Part shown: piece after piece, positions 57,746-64,000 of the stretch
Layout of the letters: each line of letters starts with the position of its first letter
Numbering within the stretch: position 1 is the first letter of the stretch
Assembly (NCBI GenBank): GCA_027559495.1
Contig: JAMXSV010000008.1
Coordinates: 2,232,001-2,296,000, forward strand
Direction: 5' to 3'
Length of the DNA: 64,000 bases
DNA from: Aurifilum marmelostoma
Taxonomy: Eukaryota > Ascomycota > Sordariomycetes > Diaporthales > Cryphonectriaceae
The notes under the pieces: model-generated
The model's database searches: none
What the model was told of the DNA's origin: nothing
Seen by the model: the letters and a program-made list of their open reading frames with translations, nothing else
Made by a program: the position numbers and the translations under genes

Positions 57746-60700
57746 ATGGCTGGTCCGGCCGAGCCCTCGCCGCCCTTGAGCACCATGACAGTGCCCGAAG
57801 TTGAATATATTGTCCCCCCTCCGCATGGCTCCCACAATGCTCCCGACGACAGCTCTGCAAGCCCGCGCTCGTTCAGGAAGTCCAGACCTCTCCCCCGGAC
57901 CAGGAACGGAAGCCTGACTGGGAGCTTGATTGGCACGCCAGACTCGAGGGGGTCTAGCTCTGGGTCACAAAGGTATGCATGCACTGTCTTTCCTATTTGG
58001 ACCCTCTTCCTGCCCGAGAACGGGTCTGGCTCACACGTGGCAAGCCTTCATACACTGCGGCATCAGCGGCGCAAGATCAGCGGGGGTGAGCTGCCGCCTA
58101 CCCCTCCGGCGCACTCCAGAACCTCGTCCGGCAGCCATTCCGTCAATATCTCGAGCCTGAGCCCTCTCCACACACCAGCACAGAGCTCCGAGGACGTGCT
58201 GTCCAGCACAAGCCCGACAACCCCTCCGAACCAACGAAGCCCGCCCACGCCCGAGGTCACTCCTCCGAGACCAAAGAACCGGGGCCGGGTATCGAACCTG
58301 CGACCGACACTCTACGACCGGGTACCCTCCAAGAGCACGACCGACTCCCGAGCCGAGTCTTTCAAGACTGCGCTGGAAAGTCCAGAGCAGTCAGATGAGG
58401 AAGAGGACAACAGATCGACCCTGCGCCCCGCTGCATCTTCGGCAGGAGCCTCGCGGACCGCACTTGGCCAGGTCAACGGTCATCACAAGAAAGCGCGCCC
58501 AAGGACGACAAGTTCAGGTTCAGGCGCCGCGCCGAGCCCTCTGGGCGAGTTTTTTGACGACCAGACACCGACACCGAAAGCCGACTTCAACAGCTTCGAC
58601 GGTGACTGGCAAGCCGGTAGCGAGGTCGAACAGGAGTGGGACGACAACCTCGCCAGGAACGTGACCGTGAGAAAGAGGCGGCAGGAGAAACCACCCGAGG
58701 TTGAAAGGCGCGAGGATCTGGACGACGTTACACCAACGAGTGCCACCAGGCCTGCGCGCACAATTCCTCTGCAAGGCCGAGTCCTGACGTACGACTCTCG
58801 TGAGCCCCCCAGGAGCTTCACAGCGCCACAAGCTGCAACCGCGGGCCCGGCCACTGCCGCTGTAGACACCAGGAGGCTGTCAGGGATGTCTTCGAGGTCG
58901 GCAGCATCCACCGTGGTCGAGGCCATCCTGGTCGAGACGTCGACCCCTCGCCGTCAGAAAACTCTACGTCACGTCAAGCGCATAGACGCCCTGCGCGACT
59001 CCGTGTGGCAGCCCTCGCTCAACACCGCGCCAAGTCTTCAAGAGAGCAATGCGGCTCGCCGACGGCCACCATATCAAGCCCCGCGCGACAGTTTTGCGTC
59101 AACCTCGACCAATAACTCTGTGTCCAGCCGCAAAACTCGGCGGGAGGTCCTGAAGAACGGAGGCGTACCCGTCATCATCGTACCCGAGTCTTCGAATAGG
59201 TCCAGCAGCCGCGATCGCTCACTTCGGTCTGCCAGCAGCCAGAGATCCAAGCACAGCCAGAGTAACACATCCATTCCTCCCTCGCAGGCTCCGACACAGC
59301 CTGATCCTACGGCATACGTCGACCGGACGTCGAGGCGGACCCGACGGTCTTCCGAATCAGATAGCTCGATGCCGGGCGATCAAGGTACCGTGGACTGTCC
59401 ACCTGCTGCGCCCACGAGAGCCTCGTCATCGTCGACGTCCACCAGTCGGAATGGCTCCAGAGGGGTTTCCAACAATGCTTCTCGTGCAGGATCCCTGACA
59501 TCAGAGAGCCTCAGAGCACACAATGAGTCCGTTGCTGCGAAGGAAGCTCCCCTGCCCCCCGGCCCTACTTCTGCTGAACCACCACGTAGCCACCCAGAGC
59601 CATTCATGCCGCTATTGGCGGAGCACTCTGTCGCGTCGCATGATTATTTCGTGCCTGCTGGTAACCATGGGGAGACAGACGATCGTCGACATACTGTCGA
59701 TACCCACGTGGGAAGTCCTCTGATGTCGACGCTGGCGACGCCGTTCTCCCAGACCTCAGTGGAGACAGCTCTGACCGCGGCTGAAATTGCTCAAGCCATG
59801 GCTGTAAGCATCATGCCGCACAAGAATCGGTCTGTCCTGGTGGTCGATCACCGGCCGTCAGACAGCTTAGACGGAGACCGTCGGACCCGGGAGGCTGAGA
59901 GGCCGCAGAGACCAATCATCACTACCACTGAGGTCGATGGCGTGACGGAGGAGCAGCCCGTCACCCCTCCTCAGGCACATCCCCCGCTATCTCTGAATGA
60001 AATTGACTCCCCGCTAAGGAACCCACGTGCCCCACCAGAGCCACCTGTCCTTCAGTTCATTCCGGCGACTCCCTCAGGTCTCACCCCAGCAGAAGAGAAG
60101 CCCAGGCTGCTGGGCAATTTCTACGAGGAGACAAAGGAGAAGCCCTCTCGAGGTCTTTCCATGGTACGGCGGGCTCTGGGACAGAGACGACACTCATCCT
60201 CTGGCCCATCGCCAAGCCGCGAGGCGCGGCCTGGTTTTCTCACCCGGAGGTTGTCTTTGACCAAATCCTCCCGAAAGGAGAGCGTCGAGCACCATGGGCT
60301 GGATCATGATGAGGATGCAATGTTGGATGAGGAGCCTAGAGATCAGTCTCGGCTTCATCCGGACTGGCGGCCCACCCATTTCCCAGGCTTGTACGATGGC
60401 GATGGCGACGGGGTGTACGACGTGGACCATAATGAAGAGGAGGTGGTGATGAGGTATCCGATGATCGACAACCGCCCGCGCCCTCCAAAACGGAGTCTTA
60501 GCCAGCGCATGAAACGCACTTTCGCGATCATGCCCCTTCAGGATGACGACTCTGTGTACAGCCGCGACGATGGGCCGGATCGCCGAACGGTCAGGAGGTC
60601 ACCCAGCGGAAATTTGCGCGTAGTCAGGCACGGAGACAGCATGAGTTCCCTGCACAGGCAGCAGAGACAACGCGAAGACACCGACCTCGAGAACCGCCGC

Positions 60701-61000
60701 GTGCCCTTCTTCCCTCGATCGTATAGCCTGAGCAAGGGTTCTCGTGGCCGACGGCACAGCGAGGAGGACTTGCAGCGCAACGGCTTGAAGCGGACGTGGT
60801 CTTTGACACAAAGCGTCCAGGGGATTCCCAGGCGGTTCAGCGAGAAGAGGCGCGAGAAGCGGAGTGATGAGCTGCGACAGAAGATCAGTGGACCACGAGA
60901 CGTGCGCGATGGTGTGGACGAGATGATTCGGCGCGACGGTCTTCGCGAAGCGCTCAGTCACCCACGACGAGCTGAGGATGTTGCGGGCGGCAGGATCTGA
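57746..61000 (+). CDS. Large, mostly disordered Ser/Pro/Arg-rich protein of unknown function
   Basis: Uninterrupted 1084-codon frame with start context TACCATGGC. No known domain was recognised. Composition is dominated by Ser, Pro, Arg, Thr and Glu. Visible features: SPRSFRKSRPLPRTRNGS near 38-55, a PPTPEVTPPRP stretch near 165-176, EQSDEEEDN near 215, and a conserved-looking basic cluster GLSMVRRALGQRRHSSSG (about 804-821) followed by RPGFLTRRLSLTKSSRKES. Many RRxS and SP sites suggest phosphorylation by PKA-like and proline-directed kinases. There are no TM segments or signal peptide. A possible GTATGC donor at 57973 has no frame-compatible acceptor, so one exon is assumed. Probably a cytosolic or cortical scaffold; this is inference. 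Confidence 0.72.
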   Translation: MAGPAEPSPPLSTMTVPEVEYIVPPPHGSHNAPDDSSASPRSFRKSRPLPRTRNGSLTGSLIGTPDSRGSSSGSQRYACTVFPIWTLFLPENGSGSHVASLHTLRHQRRKISGGELPPTPPAHSRTSSGSHSVNISSLSPLHTPAQSSEDVLSSTSPTTPPNQRSPPTPEVTPPRPKNRGRVSNLRPTLYDRVPSKSTTDSRAESFKTALESPEQSDEEEDNRSTLRPAASSAGASRTALGQVNGHHKKARPRTTSSGSGAAPSPLGEFFDDQTPTPKADFNSFDGDWQAGSEVEQEWDDNLARNVTVRKRRQEKPPEVERREDLDDVTPTSATRPARTIPLQGRVLTYDSREPPRSFTAPQAATAGPATAAVDTRRLSGMSSRSAASTVVEAILVETSTPRRQKTLRHVKRIDALRDSVWQPSLNTAPSLQESNAARRRPPYQAPRDSFASTSTNNSVSSRKTRREVLKNGGVPVIIVPESSNRSSSRDRSLRSASSQRSKHSQSNTSIPPSQAPTQPDPTAYVDRTSRRTRRSSESDSSMPGDQGTVDCPPAAPTRASSSSTSTSRNGSRGVSNNASRAGSLTSESLRAHNESVAAKEAPLPPGPTSAEPPRSHPEPFMPLLAEHSVASHDYFVPAGNHGETDDRRHTVDTHVGSPLMSTLATPFSQTSVETALTAAEIAQAMAVSIMPHKNRSVLVVDHRPSDSLDGDRRTREAERPQRPIITTTEVDGVTEEQPVTPPQAHPPLSLNEIDSPLRNPRAPPEPPVLQFIPATPSGLTPAEEKPRLLGNFYEETKEKPSRGLSMVRRALGQRRHSSSGPSPSREARPGFLTRRLSLTKSSRKESVEHHGLDHDEDAMLDEEPRDQSRLHPDWRPTHFPGLYDGDGDGVYDVDHNEEEVVMRYPMIDNRPRPPKRSLSQRMKRTFAIMPLQDDDSVYSRDDGPDRRTVRRSPSGNLRVVRHGDSMSSLHRQQRQREDTDLENRRVPFFPRSYSLSKGSRGRRHSEEDLQRNGLKRTWSLTQSVQGIPRRFSEKRREKRSDELRQKISGPRDVRDGVDEMIRRDGLREALSHPRRAEDVAGGRI

Positions 61001-62129
61001 CGCGTTTGGAACGCATTCGACGACAAATGGAGCGCAACCCCCCCCCCCCCCCTATTCACACGACACCACAACGACACCCCAGAGATTGGTGACCGCCGAG
61101 ATGAATCTTATGACTTGGCCGTATGATGATCTACTGTTCGGGCGCGACGGGTTCAAAGTCATGACCCCAACATTCTTTTGACGAATGATGATGACAATGC
61201 ACATCACACTACACTTTATCCAAAACGCATGGCATGAACGACATTGATGGCGGGAAAAGAGTGCACCAGTTTGGATATGCGAGGCGTTCAAAGGATCTTT
61301 TTGTTTCTTATTTTCTTTCTTTTTTTATCTTTTTTTACGATATATGATTTTCAACGACTCTGGGTACGCGAGCAGGAAGATGTCATTACTATATAAGTTG
61401 CGGCATATTTTTTATTCTCAACCTGATACGTATGGAGCGGGGCGATACAGAAAAGATTTTTGCCATCTTGTCTTTTTATGCGTCTGGACTTGAGGGACAA
61501 AGGAGAGGGATGGATTTTTGTATGCACAAGGGCACTCATCAGCATGGGTATCGTCGACTGTTTGATAGTCCGGAGTGGGCACCGTAACGACATGAAGATG
61601 ATGATGATGAGGGTAGTAAGTAGTTTCTAGGGGTCTTGTTGTATATTCCGAGATAGGTTCTTGTAACAGGTTGTGGCGAGCTCGTTCGGTGTTGAATATC
61701 TTTTTGTATGCTTTCGCGACTGCTCTGCTCCTCCCGTCGACAGACTGAACAGCCCTTCGCCACAAATCGATACTGTCTACATTAGCCCCAACTCCTTGCC
61801 GAAGCGGCACGATGTCTTGCTCTTCCCCTCTTTGGTTAACGAAAATACTTCTTATCTTCTTCCTGTAGTTCTGAGTCACCACGTAAATTAATTTTCTAGT
61901 CGATCTCGTTCCCTTTGTCCGAGTCTCTGACTTTTGGTATATATCTCGACACGTTCCCAACGCCGTACGCCGTGAAACACACACACATGAATCAAGGATT
62001 TGCATAGCGACAGCGATCTCATGGCCCTGCAGATGATTTGGGACCTCTCGAGACCAATACATCCATCCATACCTCCACGGATGAAGGTCGCCCGTCCGCC
62101 ATCTTTCCTCCCTCTCTCTCTATGCCTCC
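61001..62129. other. Convergent spacer before U1-C gene
   Basis: 3' flanks of two convergent genes. It has a C14-like run at about 61038-61051 and T-rich stretches at 61299-61337. A 214-codon reverse-strand frame (61418-62062) lies just downstream of the U1-C stop; it has no domain and is probably 3'-UTR sequence. Confidence 0.5.
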
Positions 62130-63109
62130 TCAACGTCTGTCGCCACCAGGTGGGCCACCAGCATTGAACGGAGGAGGTATGGCAGGGAACCCATTCGGCC
62201 CAGGGAGGAAGTTTGGCGGGACGCCGCCCTGTGGAGGCGGGAAGGGCAGGCCGCCGGGGGCACCTGGTGGCGGAGGAGGGAAGGGAAGACCGCCTGCGCT
62301 GCCGGGAGGAGGGATCGGGAGGGGCGGAGTGTTTGTTGAGCCGGCGCCGCCGGGGGGTGCGGCCGAGGTGTTGAGAGGTGGTGGGAAGGGAGGAGGGATG
62401 TGGAAGTTGGATCCTGGACGTGGAGGGGCTGGAATTTTGAGTGACTGTTAGCTGATTTGCCTTTTTTTTCCCCTTGCTGTATACTTTTGGCTCTTCCCTT
62501 CTTCTCTTGTTTATGCGCGAGGCGCACAGACACAACCAATAGCTGAGGAGAACGAGGACCGGGGGCCAAACTTACGGATCGCAGGAAAGCCACCAGGGGC
62601 ACCGGCACCAGGGGCACCACTACCAGGAGGACCAGGCATGCCCGGGAACCCAGGCGGCGGCACGCCACCGGGGAAAGCGAAGGGCGGCATACCCGCGGGA
62701 GGAAGGGGGAACGCGCCTCCGGGACCGCCCATAGCACCGACGCCGGCGGCACCAGGCTGGTTCTGAGGGAGCATGGGGTTGTTGTGGGCGAGGCCCTCGG
62801 CGGCGTACGAGGAGGTGATGGAGTCGATGACGGACTGGGCCTTCTCGTGGCCGATCTGCTGGTAGTAGTCGATGACGTTGCGGAGGTGGTTGCGGCCGCT
62901 GTTGTGGGCCTTGCGCACGCTCATGCTGTCGTGCGTGAGGTAGACATCGCAGTAGTCGCAGAAGACTGTGGTTTATGGTTCTCGTGGTTAGTCTCTCGGT
63001 CTCGGTGGTGATGAAGAGCAGGAAGATGAGGAAGAGGAGGGGGGGGAGGAGGAAGGAGAGGGACCGGGAATCATGGAGGATCTGCGAGGGCCGACTTACA
63101 CTTGGGCAT
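62130..63109 (-). CDS. U1 small nuclear ribonucleoprotein C
   Basis: Exons complement(63100-63109), (62576-62965) and (62130-62428); introns of 134 and 147 bp; about 232 residues. The first exon has only ten coding bases (ATG plus two codons and one base). The spliced N-terminus MPKFFCDYCDVYLTHDS continues into a U1-type C2H2 zinc finger with Cys6, Cys9, His24 and His30. A helical segment (HLRNVIDYYQQIGHEKAQS) follows, then a long Pro/Gly-rich tail with GFPAI-PPP repeats. U1-C stabilises U1 snRNP pairing with 5' splice sites in the nucleus. Length is within the fungal range. Its start codon is about 550 bp from the divergent ERV25 start. Confidence 0.93.
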
Positions 63110-63659
63110 CTTGACTGACTGCACTGTTCTCAAGGAATGGCTGGATGACAGAAGAGAACACGATGGGGTGTATCGCGTGGTCGGCTCGGTGGTTTGGCGT
63201 CGCGAATGTTTAGTAGAGGAGGATTGTCGAAAGAGGTCCAAAAAGAACTGGGGCTTTTCCTGTAGGTACCTTCGCCTTCTGTAAGCAAGGCTGGATGGGG
63301 GTACCTGGAGCAAGGCTAGGCCCGCCGCTACAGTGGGGGAAGGGGAGCGAAGGTGGCCATGGAATTAGCCTGCCGCAGGCTTTTGGGGGGGGGGGAGGTT
63401 GTGTGCTAGGTGGGACATGCGCGCAGAAGCTACCCCCCGGCACAGCAGATAGTTTAGTAGCAGACCAACCCCTGGCGTGTTGTCAGCTAAGGACACCTTC
63501 GGGTTCGCAGCGGCCATTGCAGCCACAGCAGCAGCAAAAGCGTAAACATCACCACCCTCTCCCTCCCTCTCTCCCTTCCTCTCTCTTCGACAGCCGGCCC
63601 AACAGAGCCACCACCCTCCCTTACAACCACACATACCACGCTCTGTCTCTTTCTCAATC
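63110..63659. promoter_or_regulatory. Bidirectional promoter region, U1-C / ERV25
   Basis: 550 bp between two divergent start codons of housekeeping genes. It contains a G tract at about 63385-63396 and a strongly C/T-rich block at about 63550-63655 that leads into the ERV25 start. Shared regulation is possible but not shown. Confidence 0.5.
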
Positions 63660-64000
63660 ATGGCCCTACCGCGCTCCTTGCTGCAGTACATCTGCAGCCT
63701 GGTGTTGTTTGTGGCGTGTGCCCAGGCCCTTAAGTTTGACCTGCTGGCCACCTCGCAATCACACGACAGCAAGAAGGAGAGGTGTATCCGGAACTTTGTC
63801 GCCAAGGACACGCTGGTGGTGGTCACGGCGATTGTGGGCGGGACAAAGGGCGATGGTATGCGTGTGAACATGCATGTGAGTATCCGCTGCGCAAAGATGG
63901 TCGCAGGGAGGAGATGTGCACTTCAACGAGAGAGAGAGAGAGAAGAAAGCTTGGAGCAGAGAGAATGATTGTGTGTAACCGATTGAGTGACTGACTGGCG
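63660..64000 (+). CDS. ERV25: p24-family cargo receptor Erv25, 5' part only (runs off window)
   Basis: Exon 1 is 63660-63875 (72 codons). The signal peptide (MALPRSLLQYICSLVLFVACAQA) is followed by the start of a GOLD domain with LKFDLLATSQSHDSKKE, RCIRNFVAKDTLVVV and GTKGDGMRVNMH. These are characteristic of fungal Erv25 (p24-delta) proteins, which cycle between ER and Golgi in COPII vesicles. A GTGAGT donor at 63876 (phase 0) opens an intron whose acceptor lies beyond the window; a GACTGAC branch-like sequence is visible at the very end. The rest of the protein (coiled coil, TM, KK-type tail) is not in view. Confidence 0.85.

Noticed and set aside
57973..58070. Possible intron (GTATGC donor) near the 5' end of the large disordered-protein gene
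   Set aside because: The CAG acceptor after it is in the wrong phase and would destroy the long downstream frame.
61418..62062. 214-codon reverse frame just downstream of U1-C
   Set aside because: Most likely 3'-UTR of U1-C; no domain and no typical codon bias.

Overview
This window is nuclear DNA from a filamentous ascomycete (Pezizomycotina), most likely a Sordariomycete. Genes have short GT-AG introns (about 68-150 bp) and GC-rich third codon positions. Leaders are pyrimidine-rich, spacers of 0.4-5.7 kb are full of microsatellites, and the families are typical of filamentous fungi (FLC/TRP-like, DUF3433, SUR7/PalI, EsdC-like). I could support eighteen protein-coding genes, seventeen complete and one (ERV25) running off the right edge. 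I found no tRNA, rRNA, CRISPR array or intact transposon.

Layout. 1-20.5 kb: an FLC/TRP-like channel-type membrane protein (-), a DUF3433 multi-pass protein (-), an atypical Ras-like small GTPase (+), a bromodomain-like nuclear protein (+) and a GPI-anchored PLC-like phosphodiesterase (-). 23.8-30.1 kb: a SUR7/PalI-type four-TM protein (+), an amidohydrolase-2 family enzyme (-) and an EsdC-like glycogen-binding-domain protein (-). 30.1-35.8 kb is gene-empty. 35.8-39.4 kb: an HD-domain phosphohydrolase (+) and a small GPI cell-wall protein (-). 42.0-52.8 kb is the densest stretch: a secreted GH27 alpha-galactosidase (+), a HerA-like P-loop ATPase (-), an MFS transporter (-), an HxxxD acyltransferase (-) and a signal-peptide-bearing agmatinase-family enzyme (-). 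57.7-64 kb: a large disordered Ser/Pro-rich protein (+), then U1 snRNP protein C (-) divergent from ERV25 (+).

How the genes work together. Five genes in the first 40 kb encode plasma-membrane or cell-surface proteins. The 46-50 kb MFS plus acyltransferase pair looks like a small export/modification unit. The U1-C/ERV25 pair is housekeeping (splicing and ER-Golgi traffic).

Most notable. (1) The bromodomain-like gene reads as one protein only if three one-base homopolymer indels are allowed. The amidohydrolase needs one more. This points to base-calling error in G/C runs, or less likely to real lesions. (2) Four introns in three genes are best explained by AAG 3' splice sites. (3) The SUR7-like protein has five copies of a SRSxT/S motif in its tail. 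(4) The small GTPase lacks the DxxG motif and any prenylation signal. I saw no clear-cut new multigene system. All exon joins were worked out by eye from splice consensus and frame.
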